Shown here: one piece after another, positions 46,835 to 56,244 of the stretch
How the letters are laid out: every line of letters begins with the position of its first letter
Numbering within the stretch: the first letter of the stretch is position 1
Assembly (NCBI RefSeq): GCF_003015185.1
Contig: NZ_CP027860.1
Span: 868,001-932,000 of the forward strand
Direction of reading: 5' to 3'
DNA length: 64,000 nucleotides
From: Ahniella affigens
GTDB lineage: Bacteria; Pseudomonadota; Gammaproteobacteria; Xanthomonadales; Ahniellaceae
Notes under the pieces: model-generated
What the model was told of the DNA's origin: nothing
The model's input: the letters and a program-made list of their open reading frames with translations, nothing else
Databases searched by the model: none
Program-made: the position numbers and the translations under genes

Positions 46835-47670
46835 TCGAAGGGCGCTGCCCAAGGTTTTTGGCAGTGCTTGTCATGGCGTTGGCTGCGAACGTGGTTGAAG
46901 GTGCCGATGGTCTCTTGAGCAATGAATCGGCGCTGGATGCCGCTTCCTGGCAAGTCACGCTGCCGAAAGGGTGCCACGCTGAACCGAAAACGGTTGCGGC
47001 AAACTGGCTTTACGATGCGGCCGATCAGCAGCGGATCGACGCGAATCCGATGATGATCTTAAAGCCAGATTTCGAGAATATGCCGGCTCATGTCTGGCGC
47101 GACCTGGAGCCGTGTTTTCCGGGCAACGACTGGTTCAAAGCGCAGTGGCGCCTGTTGCCGGTGGTGGCATACACGCGGATCTACGACCGTCACCATCAGG
47201 TCGATGCGGATCTGCAGCAGGATTTTGAGCAGTTTTCCAGTTGGACGCGGCAGGGAGACCTTGATTCGGGCTGGTTCTTTCTACCGTTCCTCGATACCAG
47301 CAAGGCGTTTGTCGTGCTCCCCAAGCGACTCAAAACCGATGCGTTCGATGGTGTGCGCGTCATCGTGCAGTTTGATGTGGATGGCGGCAACATTGCCACT
47401 GCCGGACGCTTGCTCTATGTCTACCAAGGGCTGAGTGCCGATCGCAGCCAGTTTCAGTTGCTGATCGTGCCGCTGCGGCATCCGGATTTGCCGGACGGCG
47501 ACGCCACCGAACATCTGGGCGTCACACGGGAATCGCTCTATGAATCGGTTGCGGCCCGAGAGGCGTATGCCGGGCGACTTGCGCCCTGGCTGGAGACTCG
47601 CGCCGACACCATGACGCCGACTCTGACAACGCTTGATCAGATGGTGCTGTCGGTGCACGCGCAACGCTAG
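46831..47670 (+). CDS. Exported protein of unknown function
   Basis: 279 residues; the ATG overlaps the NCS1 stop (ATGA). The N-terminus MIEGRCPRFLAVLVMALAAN then VVEGA-DG looks like a signal peptide. The body has motifs SWQVTLPKGCHAEPKTVAAN, LEPCFPGNDWFKAQWRLLPV and SGWFFLPFLDTSKAFVVLPK; two Cys could form a disulfide. No family was recognised. Coupling to the transporter suggests co-expression with the pyrimidine genes, though a functional link is only inferred. It converges on the DUF1631 gene with 28 bp between. Confidence 0.75.
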   Translation: MIEGRCPRFLAVLVMALAANVVEGADGLLSNESALDAASWQVTLPKGCHAEPKTVAANWLYDAADQQRIDANPMMILKPDFENMPAHVWRDLEPCFPGNDWFKAQWRLLPVVAYTRIYDRHHQVDADLQQDFEQFSSWTRQGDLDSGWFFLPFLDTSKAFVVLPKRLKTDAFDGVRVIVQFDVDGGNIATAGRLLYVYQGLSADRSQFQLLIVPLRHPDLPDGDATEHLGVTRESLYESVAAREAYAGRLAPWLETRADTMTPTLTTLDQMVLSVHAQR

Positions 47671-47698
47671 GCGCTGCGGGCACCGAGGGTGGCGCCGT

Positions 47699-49939
47699 TC
47701 ACGCCGATCGTCGCCCGCGCACCCGCTGCATTGCTGCCGCCAAGGCACGCTCAACCAACGGCTTGGATTCCAGCGTTTTCAGCGCTTCCGCCTTCAGGTC
47801 GAGCGCGAGTTCACCGAGCTTGCGTTCCATGGCCTTGATGCCATTGCCGTTGACGAACATGAACTGCTGGTGGTCGCCACTGATCCAAAGCAGTTTGATC
47901 TGCTCGGTTTTGCCCGGCTGCTTTTGCCATTCGAACCACTGACCGCTCTTCATCGCGCGCGCTTTCTCGACCCAAGGACCGAGTTCTTCTTCAGCGCTCG
48001 CGCTTTGAGCCGCAATTAGCGGGGCCTCAACAGGCTTCGGTTGCAGCGCTTCGATCTTGACGCGCGGCGTTTCGGCACGCTCAATCACTCGCTCGGCAAC
48101 GGTTTGCTGATGTTCGATCTGCACCAGTTCGCGCAGGCCAGACATGATGAGATCGCAGTCGGCTTCGGTAACGCCCGTTTGTTTCATGCCCTGACGCAGT
48201 TGGGCTTCAACCTCGGCAAACTGCTTGCGCCATGGGGCGACCATTTCGGGGCTCGCATCGGCTTTCGGAAAATGGGCCAACAGATCAACCAGACGGAGCG
48301 CATCCAGCCATTCTTGCGAATCACGACCGTGCCGGACGTGGGTCAAAACCAGATACTGCTGCCAGTATTGCTCTACCAACTTGGCCATGGCCATCGGCAG
48401 TTCGGTCGAGCCGAGTTTGACCCGCAACGTCTCTTCCGTGTCGCGCTTTGCCACTTCCATCCGATTCTTGCCGTCTGCAGCCTGGCTCGCTTTGCGTTCG
48501 GCCAACTGGACGCGTTGGTGTTCCTTGCCAGCAAATTCGGCAAGCTCTTTGCGGAGCGCGGCGAACAATTCAGGCTGCGGGTCGCTGACCTTCATCAGGT
48601 CATCCACCATTCGTGTCATCAGCGTCTTCAGACCACGATCGGTTGCCTCGGTCCAGCCCAAAGCTGCCTGGGCAAGCTCATTGAGCAGCAAACGGGCTGG
48701 ATGTTCGCGACGCGCCAGGAACTGCGGATCGGCGAGCGCAAGCTTCAAATATGGAATCTGCAAATGGCCCAGCACGGCTTGCAGCTCAGCTGGCAAGTGG
48801 CGATCGCTGACGGTGTAGTCGAACATCATTCCCATCAGGTCGATCAGGCCGGCGTCGAGCGGACGGATCTGCACTGTGCTGCCATTTCGCTGCTGTGTGA
48901 GCGTCTCAATGATGGCGGTCGACAGACTGTCTGGTCTCGATACGGCCGGTTGTTCAAATTGCAGCGCAACCGCCTGGATGGCCTCGGTCAGTTCCTGGCG
49001 ACTTGCGACCGGAAGGCCGGAGCCAGGCTGGAAGCGATGATGCGCGGCATAGCGCAGACCCAACGCATTGATCAGCTCGCGCAGCGAGTGCATGATGGCC
49101 TGGTCGGTCGTGAATCCACCTGCCGGAATCGCGTAAGGGTTCGCCGCAGCGGCTACCTCGGCCGCTGACGGACTCGGCATTGCGGCCGGTAGTCCCGCTG
49201 CGGGTGCGGCACTTGCGGGTGCGGTTGGGCGTTGAAAGGTTCGGTACGGCACATCCACCGCGACCTGGCACGCGTTCATCGCGGCATGGGCGCGCATCAA
49301 CAGAGTCTCGCAGGCCTTCAGCAGTTCGCGCTCGAACAGCTTCATCAGTACGAGTCGCGTTTCCAGCGTGCACTCGAAATGGTTCAGGGCCTGCATGAAA
49401 CTCATGCACAGCATTTCCGGACCCAGCGTGTTGTTCTGGTCGCCCTCCTGTGGCACCCATTGCACAGTGGAAAAGCGCTTGCTCAGCGCCTGGAAGTCCT
49501 GGCTATAGCGGTTCCGGACCCGGCTCGCCGCGGCCTGCGCGGCAACTTCGGATTCAATTGTGTCGGGGTCTACCAAGCTCAATGTATCGGACTGAGCCGG
49601 AACCGGCATACGGCCATAACGCTCGTTGCGCGTGCCGAGCAGGCGGGCGAGCTCACTCTGCACCGCTTCGAACGTGCGCGCAGCCAGATCGACCTTGGCG
49701 AGGCGCAGGCGACGCATGATGTCGAAGTGCGTGCTCTGCTGATTGAAATTGCCGGCGCGTTCGGAGCGGTCGAACAAGGCATCGTCGCCGTCCTGAAATA
49801 CCAGCGTGCACAGGTCCTGCACCGGCTGTTGCCAAGCCGTGGTCAGCGCGTCGAACAAGCGGCGGTTGCGCGACTCGGTCTGCGCATCGGCACGCTGAAA
49901 CGGAAGCACATTGCGGGAACTGCTGAAATCGGAGGACAT
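47699..49939 (-). CDS. DUF1631 family protein
   Basis: 746 residues from the ATG at 49939 (MSSDFSSSRNVLPFQRADAQ); the frame extends 36 codons upstream into non-homologous sequence. The pattern fits DUF1631, a large family of Lysobacterales and Betaproteobacteria: N-terminal DALFDRSERAGNFNQQSTHF, NRYSQDFQALSKRF, a Pro/Ala-rich hinge, PYLKLALADPQFLARREHPA followed by RLLLNELAQAALGW, and a C-terminal beta-rich domain (GQWFEWQKQPGKTEQIKLLW, ISGDHQQFMFVNGNG) that looks PilZ-like. Some database entries call it thymidine phosphorylase without support. No enzyme motif is visible. Probably cytoplasmic. Confidence 0.85.
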   Translation of the reverse strand: MSSDFSSSRNVLPFQRADAQTESRNRRLFDALTTAWQQPVQDLCTLVFQDGDDALFDRSERAGNFNQQSTHFDIMRRLRLAKVDLAARTFEAVQSELARLLGTRNERYGRMPVPAQSDTLSLVDPDTIESEVAAQAAASRVRNRYSQDFQALSKRFSTVQWVPQEGDQNNTLGPEMLCMSFMQALNHFECTLETRLVLMKLFERELLKACETLLMRAHAAMNACQVAVDVPYRTFQRPTAPASAAPAAGLPAAMPSPSAAEVAAAANPYAIPAGGFTTDQAIMHSLRELINALGLRYAAHHRFQPGSGLPVASRQELTEAIQAVALQFEQPAVSRPDSLSTAIIETLTQQRNGSTVQIRPLDAGLIDLMGMMFDYTVSDRHLPAELQAVLGHLQIPYLKLALADPQFLARREHPARLLLNELAQAALGWTEATDRGLKTLMTRMVDDLMKVSDPQPELFAALRKELAEFAGKEHQRVQLAERKASQAADGKNRMEVAKRDTEETLRVKLGSTELPMAMAKLVEQYWQQYLVLTHVRHGRDSQEWLDALRLVDLLAHFPKADASPEMVAPWRKQFAEVEAQLRQGMKQTGVTEADCDLIMSGLRELVQIEHQQTVAERVIERAETPRVKIEALQPKPVEAPLIAAQSASAEEELGPWVEKARAMKSGQWFEWQKQPGKTEQIKLLWISGDHQQFMFVNGNGIKAMERKLGELALDLKAEALKTLESKPLVERALAAAMQRVRGRRSA

Positions 49940-50313
49940 AGTGCACCTGGATGCGGTTGCAACGTGTCTGGGCCACGTTGCGGATTGTGCGTTCGGATCG
50001 GCCCCAACCGACCAGTGGCGACCCCTTACTGGCAGCGTCCACAACAAACCATCCCTGGTCTGCCTGATTAAACCGAAAGAAGCGGCTCAATCGCACGCGA
50101 TCACGACCATCAATTACTTGGCGCTTGACGGTCGTCACGATCCAAGACGCGGACACCGATGCTGATTTCTCAGTCCACCCGCGCCAATTCCGGAAAGTCG
50201 TCACAAATCTAGAAACTGGGGTGCAAACGGACTGTGATTGGAGTCACATTCGTTATCGTTTTCCGGCATCATTGCGACAGGCGGTTATTTCGCCCGGACA
50301 AGCAGGGATTTTC

Positions 50314-52680
50314 ATGCACAAGGCCTTCACAAGCCTGCTGTGGCGGCAGGCATTGTTGGTGCTGCTGGCAGCCTTGCCGGTGGCGTCGGCGCGTGCCCAA
50401 ATCGAGAGCTACCGCGATCAGCACCCGCTCGAACAGCAGGCGCTGACCGATCCTGATGCCGTGCTCCTCAGTATTCAGCCCCTTCGGAAGCGTGCGGAGC
50501 AGAGTGGCGACCACCTGACGCTCGCCCGGCTGGCGCTGGCCGAAGCCAACGCCTGCCGCGTCAAGGCCGACTGGTTTTGCCAGCGACGGGCCGGCAGTCT
50601 GGCCACCGAAGCGGCGCGCAACGGCAATGACCCCTACCTGGAGATCCGCGGGCTGATCATGACCGCTCGCGGACACGCGGCAATGCAAGACTTCAATTCG
50701 GCCGAAACAGCCCTGGGTGAAGCCAGTGCCAGGCTTCGGCACTTGAATGAGCCGACCTTGCGCGCCGATGTGGCGCTCGCGTACTCGTCGATCAGTGCGA
50801 GCCTGGGCAAGAGCGAACTCGCGCAACGGTACGCAGAATCCGGGATTGCCGAGCTGCCGCCCGGGCAGGCACTGCCGCTCCGGGTTCGTCTGCTGCGCAA
50901 TCTGGCCAAGGCGGCGGTTGATCTGCGCCGGTTCGAGCGTGCGCGCGAGGCGCTATTCGAAGCGCAAGAGCTCGTCCTGAAGATCGACGACCCGAAGCTG
51001 CGTGGCGAGATCTGGTTGGAATACGGGCGGCTTGCACTGGCCCGCCAGGACCCGGAAGAGACCAAGCGCATGGCGTCGCTGATCGGCAAGGAAGCGCTGA
51101 TGCTGAAGAACAGTCAGCTTAGTGGGTTGAGTCTTGAACTGGCGGCGCGGGGTGAGATCCTCAGTGGCAATGTCATCAAGGCCGAACAGGGTTTGATCGA
51201 TGCCGCCCGGAAGTTTCGCGAACTCGACCTGTATCGCGACGAGATCAGGGTGGTGCGCGAAGTGGTGCGCCTGCATGCGAGCCGGACTGATGTCGGCACG
51301 TTCCGCGAAATGCTGGACCGGTTGAACGAACTCAGTGAGCAAGTGACTGAACGTGAACGCGAAATTGCGACCGACGATTTCGAGGACCGGCTCCGATATG
51401 CCGAGCAGGAGGCCGAGCTGACCCAGGCCAACGCGCGCGCGGAGGCCGACCGGCTGCTTGCTGCCTCGGCAACGCGAACCTCGCAGCTGAGCCGCGTCAT
51501 TGCGGTCGTCAGCGTCATTGCGGTGGTCGCGCTCGCAGGGCTTTACCTGATGCTTCGCCGCACGATGCGGCGGCTGAAGCATGCCGAAGCGGAGCGGGTC
51601 AATGCGATGCTGCGAGTGAGTCACGACCTTCGGAATCCGCTGAACGGCATCCTTGGGTTGTGCGCGTCGTTACGGAGCAAGGCGCTCGATCAGCAAAGCC
51701 AGCAATTGGTTGCGTCCATCGAGTCGGCGACCCAGGGCATGGGCGCGCTCGCCCAGGACTTGCTCGATCACGGCCAATTGGAGCGCGGCAAACTTGGCCT
51801 CAAGCTCCGTGCCGTCCAGCTTGGCACCAATCTGCGCGCCTTCGCCGAGCAATACAAGGCGCGCGCGTATGCTCGCGGCTTGGAGTTCAAGCTGGTTGTC
51901 GATTCGCGGATACCCGCAGCCGTGGAAGTCGACGCCGACCGTTTGCAGCAAGTGCTCGGCAACTTACTTGGCAACGCCATGAAATTTACGCAGCAGGGCT
52001 ATGTGGGCTTGAGTGTGCGCTGCCTTCAGCAAACCCCTACCCAGGTGGAGTTGGAATTCGCGGTAGATGACAGCGGGCACGGGATTGCCGCCAACGAATT
52101 GGCGCGCTTGTTCCGGCCATTCGAGAAGGGCGAGGAGGGCGCGCGGCATCGCAGTGGCGCTGGGCTTGGACTCGCGATTTCTCAGGATCTCGTGCAACTC
52201 ATGGGTGGACGGATCGAAGTCAGCAGCGACCTCGGTCGGGGTACCCGGTTCCAGTTCCGACTGTCGCTGCCGGTTGTCGATCCGGGCTATCCCGATGAAG
52301 CGCCCAGCCAAGAGCCCCCGCCCGTCGCTGGCCGGCGTGTGCTGCTGGTGGACGACGACTTGCTGAATCGCGAATTTCACGTGCTCTTGCTGAATGCGAT
52401 GGACTGCGACGTCCGGACCGCCGAGACCGCCGAGCAAGCGTTGATCCTGGCGCGCCAAGAAGATTTTGGCGCGTGTCTGCTCGACTATGAGCTACCCGAT
52501 GCCAAAGGGACCGAATTGGCTCGCGAGCTCCGATCAGTGTTTTCGGCGCGTGGCGTGAAGCCCCGAATTGTCGCGGTGTCGGGGCACGCGCCTAGCAGCA
52601 GTCTCGGTCGAGATCTGGTGGATGATTGGGTCATGAAGCCTACGAGCCTTGAACGGCTGCGGGAAGCGCTGGAAGCCTGA
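50314..52680 (+). CDS. Hybrid sensor histidine kinase with TPR-like periplasmic sensor and receiver
   Basis: 789 residues from the ATG at 50314, which follows GCAGGGATTTTC and opens a signal peptide (SLLWRQALLVLLAALPVASA). A helical, TPR-like region of about 300 residues would be periplasmic, followed by a coiled coil (EQVTEREREIATDDFED), a membrane helix (VIAVVSVIAVVALAGLYLML), HisKA with His437 in RVSHDLRNPLNGILG, HATPase_c (N-box LLGNAMKF, VDDSGHGI, GAGLGLAISQDLVQLM) and a receiver with phosphoacceptor Asp724 in CLLDYELPDAKG. The receiver has a DDD acidic start (VLLVDDDLLNREF). No dedicated response regulator is adjacent, so signalling may proceed through phosphorelay to an unlinked Hpt protein. 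Confidence 0.9.
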   Translation: MHKAFTSLLWRQALLVLLAALPVASARAQIESYRDQHPLEQQALTDPDAVLLSIQPLRKRAEQSGDHLTLARLALAEANACRVKADWFCQRRAGSLATEAARNGNDPYLEIRGLIMTARGHAAMQDFNSAETALGEASARLRHLNEPTLRADVALAYSSISASLGKSELAQRYAESGIAELPPGQALPLRVRLLRNLAKAAVDLRRFERAREALFEAQELVLKIDDPKLRGEIWLEYGRLALARQDPEETKRMASLIGKEALMLKNSQLSGLSLELAARGEILSGNVIKAEQGLIDAARKFRELDLYRDEIRVVREVVRLHASRTDVGTFREMLDRLNELSEQVTEREREIATDDFEDRLRYAEQEAELTQANARAEADRLLAASATRTSQLSRVIAVVSVIAVVALAGLYLMLRRTMRRLKHAEAERVNAMLRVSHDLRNPLNGILGLCASLRSKALDQQSQQLVASIESATQGMGALAQDLLDHGQLERGKLGLKLRAVQLGTNLRAFAEQYKARAYARGLEFKLVVDSRIPAAVEVDADRLQQVLGNLLGNAMKFTQQGYVGLSVRCLQQTPTQVELEFAVDDSGHGIAANELARLFRPFEKGEEGARHRSGAGLGLAISQDLVQLMGGRIEVSSDLGRGTRFQFRLSLPVVDPGYPDEAPSQEPPPVAGRRVLLVDDDLLNREFHVLLLNAMDCDVRTAETAEQALILARQEDFGACLLDYELPDAKGTELARELRSVFSARGVKPRIVAVSGHAPSSSLGRDLVDDWVMKPTSLERLREALEA

Positions 52681-52914
52681 TGTGCGGCATGAGCTTTTGG
52701 CAGCGCGGCGAGGTGGTTCGGTCCGTGCAGCGCTGCGATGTTTGGATGCAATCCGTCGCCGATGGGTCGAGGACGCAAGCGGCGTGCGGTGGACATTGGA
52801 ACGCTGCGCGCAAACAGCGACCGGTTCGCTCTGGGGCCATCAGTCGCACCGAGGCGCGCTGAATAGCGCATCAAACTATCGGTGACGATACGCGGCTTTC
52901 AAGATGGCGGTATG

Positions 52915-53018
52915 TCGCAAGTAGCCCTCTCCCCAGCCCTCTCCCACTCGCGTGGGAGAGGGAGTCGGCTCCCTCCCCCGCGAGCGCGGGGGAGGGTCGG
53001 GGAGGGGGCTACTTGCGA
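52915..53018. repeat. 104-bp inverted-repeat element (MITE-like)
   Basis: Left end TCGCAAGTAGCCCTCTCCCC (52915-52934) and the reverse complement of 52999-53018, TCGCAAGTAGCCCCCTCCCC, match at 19 of 20 positions. Inside are two further hairpins: CTCTCCCAC-TCGC-GTGGGAGAG and CCCTCCCCCGC-GAGC-GCGGGGGAGGG. The whole could fold as a three-arm structure. No coding capacity. It lies in the 680-bp gap between two convergent genes. Confidence 0.75.
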
Positions 53019-53093
53019 TCAGGACGGGCATCAGTCGTAGATCTACTGGGTACATAAATCAACGGGTTATCGTGTGTTTGATGAGAGCGGGAG

Positions 53094-53200
53094 CGCTCCC
53101 TCCCCCGCGATCGCGGGCGAGGGCCCGGGGATTGGGCTGCTTTCGGTCCAGATCGTCATTGCGCGCAAATCGCTCAATCGGGATGCTGGGCGCGCAATGA
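53094..53200. repeat. Second hairpin group in the same gap
   Basis: GCTCCCTCCCCCGCGA then TCGCGGGCGAGGG (about 53094-53123) repeats an inner arm of the 52915 element with one mismatch in the stem. It is followed by a perfect 11-bp inverted repeat, TCATTGCGCGC (53156-53166) and GCGCGCAATGA (53190-53200). Up to 53359 nothing else was recognised. Confidence 0.6.
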
Positions 53201-53359
53201 GGCAACGACATGTACAGCGCGGCGCGTCCGTAAGTCGCTAGGCGAATCCGGTGGCGCACGTTCGCGGTTCGGCGTGTTGGATTCAGAATGCAAGCGGTTT
53301 TACCAACTGAATGTTGCTGCGGCAGTGCCACATTCGAGCGGCTACCGGCGCGCCTGTCG

Positions 53360-56122
53360 TCAATAGCAAGCAGCGTCGCTCAACCGCTGCAGACTCAGGT
53401 TGTTGCGGACAAACAGGCTGCCTTCGAGGCCCGGATAACGTAGATCCATGCTTGTGCGCAGCGACACTTCGCCGCAAGCGCCGCTGCTTTGAAGATCCAT
53501 CTGCCCGATCGCCCGGTATTGCGGCTGCACCGACGCGCAGGTTGGGCAACCGTTCAGAACGTTCAACATGCTCAAGGTTGCGCGGCCATCTGCCTGTACG
53601 CCGCTGCCGAGCGCCCATCGCGGCTGCCCGGCACCATCGAAGTAATACACAATCGCACCCTGGGTGGTTTCGGCGCCAAGGCCCTGGGCGAACAGCGACA
53701 CGCCCCAGCCCGAATCCAGCAGGCCTGCCGTCCAAATACCGTTGTTGTCGACAGCGCCGTTGCCCGCACCACGAATCTGCATGGGCTCGATGCACCAACG
53801 CCGCGTTGCCTGCCCGGGCATCGTGATTTCCGCTTCCGCGAGCGCGAGCGCGTCCGCGCGGTTCACGCCGTCGGCGCACGCCGCGTCGCCAGCGCCAAGC
53901 CCAAAGCGGATCTGCAGCTGTCCGGTTCGTTCGGTATTGATCGACGACACCAGATTGCCATCGCGCAGCACTTGCTCAGTGAACATCAGACCATTCTGAT
54001 TATTGACGAACTGGCCGTTGGTGATGCTGCCGAGAGCGCTCCACCACTGCGGCTGGCCGTCACTCGCAAAACTGTAGAACAGCACTGCCCACTGGTTGCC
54101 GATCTTTTGAATGTCAAAGCCATGCCCGCTCTGTGCGCGATTCCACCATGGGCCGCGCTTGACTTGGGCTTGCTGCAGTGCGCCCTGATCGAGCCACGCC
54201 TGATTGCCCGACTCGGTCGCGCCCGCCCCGGCAAAAAACCAGCGGCGACCCTGGTCTTCGACAAAGGGTGACGGGGCCATGGCTGCGATCGCGCCGCGCT
54301 GCCAGGCCGCACCCGTATCGGGCGCCAGGCTACGAAGGCTGTAACTGCCGCCCGACTGACGAATCAGCACATGACTGTAAAGCGTCGGGTCGGCCGCGTT
54401 GCCGGCGATCACTGGGCGCCGGAATCCAATGATGGTCAGACGTTCGTTGGTCTCGGGATGCAGTGCCGTCTGGACACCGGTGTTCATGAACGTCAGCGGC
54501 TGGCCCTGGTCATTGAACTGTCGACGCATCGCCGCTTCGAGCTCGAACTCCAGCACCGGCCGTTCGCCTGAACCGGGGCGGACGCGCGTAATTCGGCCGG
54601 TTACCGTGTGCGCAATGAGCAGGCTGCCGCCGCCCGCGTCATCGGTGATCGCCGCCATGGCAGCGGCCTCGCTGCCGACTTCGGTGTCCGTATCGCCGAC
54701 ATAACGCCAACTGACCGCACCGTCAGAAACCTGCCGCACGTAGACACGACTGCCAACGCTCGCGTAGCGCCAAGCCGCATATACCTGGCCATTCAAGCTC
54801 GCCAGACCGGCGCCGCGGCCATTGAAATTGACTTCGGCTTGCGCAACCACTTTGATGGTCCCGAGCCGGTCACCCTCGATGCGCCAGATGCCGCCAGAGC
54901 GGCCGTCCGCCATCAGAAGCGTGTCCTGCTGGAGCGGCAGCACACTGTGCACACGCGACTGTGCGAGATCCCAGGGCAGCGGCACACTGACCCAGTTCCG
55001 ATCAGCTTGTTGCACCCAGAGCATGCTGCCATCAGCGTCACTGCCGACCATGGCAGCCAGCACGCTTTGACTTGCCAGCGTGACGCGTCCGATCCATTGG
55101 ACATTTCGGACAGAGTCGGGAAACCGGAACGCTTCCTGCCAGCTCTGACTTGATCCGCGCAGTACCAGTATCCGGCTCGGTCCGCGCGATGACACCGCGC
55201 CATCCAACCCCGCGTACAGCATCCCACGATCGGCGAACAAGGCACCGACGCCATCGGCCTGCCAGCCTTCGAACGTCGGAGTCTGGCGACCGCTTTCGAG
55301 CACGGTACCAAGGTTCATCGTCTCGAATCGCTGGACCCTGCCAATAGGCAACGCTTTCAGCCATGCGGCCATCCATTCTCGTTCTCGGTCGGCAAGCGCC
55401 GCTTCCGTTTCGGCCTGCACTTCGGTGACGGCCATGCCCAGGTTTTGCAAGCGGCTTGCCAGGTCGCGATTCGCGGGCGCATCGGTTGCCGGGTAGCTCA
55501 ACAACACCGGCCAGTCGTGACTCGCCAACTGCTGGACGGGCGAACGCTGCTGCCAAGTCGCGGCATCGCGCATTGCGGCTGGGACATTGCTGCCCGGTTG
55601 CCAGACAGTCGGCTCCTGATTCATGCCCTGGGGCTCGCTCAGCATCAGGCCTCGGATCGCATTCAGATCAGCCGACTCCAACGCAAACTCGGCAGGCTTG
55701 GCAAGCAAGCTGCCAACCAAGTGGGCGCCAGAACCGTCGGCCAGCAAGAGGATCTGATTCGGGTCGCCCCCCCAGATCTCGGCGCGCGCCCGAACAAATG
55801 TGAGGGCCATCGCGAGGTCTGCAGTCTGTTCCCGCCAATCCGCTTGTGGCTGTGCGCGATAATTCAGCGCGACCACCAAGTGGCCGGCGCTCGTGAGTGT
55901 CAGCGCGCGATTGCCGATGTGGCGCTTATTGATTTGCTGCCAGTCCTGGCCGGGGACGTACACCACCATCGGGTGCATGCCCGGCGTGTCCGGGCGATAG
56001 ACGTCCAGGGTTTGATCAGGCCCAGCTTGCTCCGAGTAGGCCAGATCGGCCAGTTGGTCGGCCGCCGCCAAAGACGGCAGGCAGGCAAGCACCAGCAACA
56101 TGAGTAGGCGAGTCCGGATCAT
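53360..56122 (-). CDS. Exported protein: degenerate alpha/beta hydrolase plus propeller and WW-rich C-terminal repeats
   Basis: 920 residues with signal peptide MIRTRLLMLLVLACLPSLAA (cleavage near AA-DQ). Residues 25-270 resemble BD-FAE-type esterases (AYSEQAGPDQTLDVYRPDTP, MVVYVPGQDWQ, EIWGGDPNQILLLADGSGAHL). Family members have GHSAGAHL at the nucleophile elbow; here the aligned residues are ADGSGAHL, so the nucleophile Ser is replaced by Gly. Residues about 280-660 are beta-rich, propeller-like. The last 260 residues contain two copies of a module with SGHGFDIQKIGNQWAVLFYS followed by GQPQWWSALGS, and SGWGVSLFAQGL followed by GQPRWALGSG, common in Lysobacterales exoproteins. Probably a binding protein rather than an esterase. 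Confidence 0.8.
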   Translation of the reverse strand: MIRTRLLMLLVLACLPSLAAADQLADLAYSEQAGPDQTLDVYRPDTPGMHPMVVYVPGQDWQQINKRHIGNRALTLTSAGHLVVALNYRAQPQADWREQTADLAMALTFVRARAEIWGGDPNQILLLADGSGAHLVGSLLAKPAEFALESADLNAIRGLMLSEPQGMNQEPTVWQPGSNVPAAMRDAATWQQRSPVQQLASHDWPVLLSYPATDAPANRDLASRLQNLGMAVTEVQAETEAALADREREWMAAWLKALPIGRVQRFETMNLGTVLESGRQTPTFEGWQADGVGALFADRGMLYAGLDGAVSSRGPSRILVLRGSSQSWQEAFRFPDSVRNVQWIGRVTLASQSVLAAMVGSDADGSMLWVQQADRNWVSVPLPWDLAQSRVHSVLPLQQDTLLMADGRSGGIWRIEGDRLGTIKVVAQAEVNFNGRGAGLASLNGQVYAAWRYASVGSRVYVRQVSDGAVSWRYVGDTDTEVGSEAAAMAAITDDAGGGSLLIAHTVTGRITRVRPGSGERPVLEFELEAAMRRQFNDQGQPLTFMNTGVQTALHPETNERLTIIGFRRPVIAGNAADPTLYSHVLIRQSGGSYSLRSLAPDTGAAWQRGAIAAMAPSPFVEDQGRRWFFAGAGATESGNQAWLDQGALQQAQVKRGPWWNRAQSGHGFDIQKIGNQWAVLFYSFASDGQPQWWSALGSITNGQFVNNQNGLMFTEQVLRDGNLVSSINTERTGQLQIRFGLGAGDAACADGVNRADALALAEAEITMPGQATRRWCIEPMQIRGAGNGAVDNNGIWTAGLLDSGWGVSLFAQGLGAETTQGAIVYYFDGAGQPRWALGSGVQADGRATLSMLNVLNGCPTCASVQPQYRAIGQMDLQSSGACGEVSLRTSMDLRYPGLEGSLFVRNNLSLQRLSDAACY

Positions 56123-56244
56123 GGTCCGAAATGTACCGGATTCGCCGTCGCAAAGGTGTTATCCAAGGTCTTGTTTTGCGCGGATTTGAACGCGGCCCAC
56201 CGACATCTCGCCCTGAACCTCAGAACCCGGACGCCCGGAAGCGG

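Noticed and set aside
52680-52885. Small open frames after the hybrid kinase
   Set aside because: Arg/Cys-rich translations without homology, ribosome-binding site or consistent codon use; treated as intergenic.
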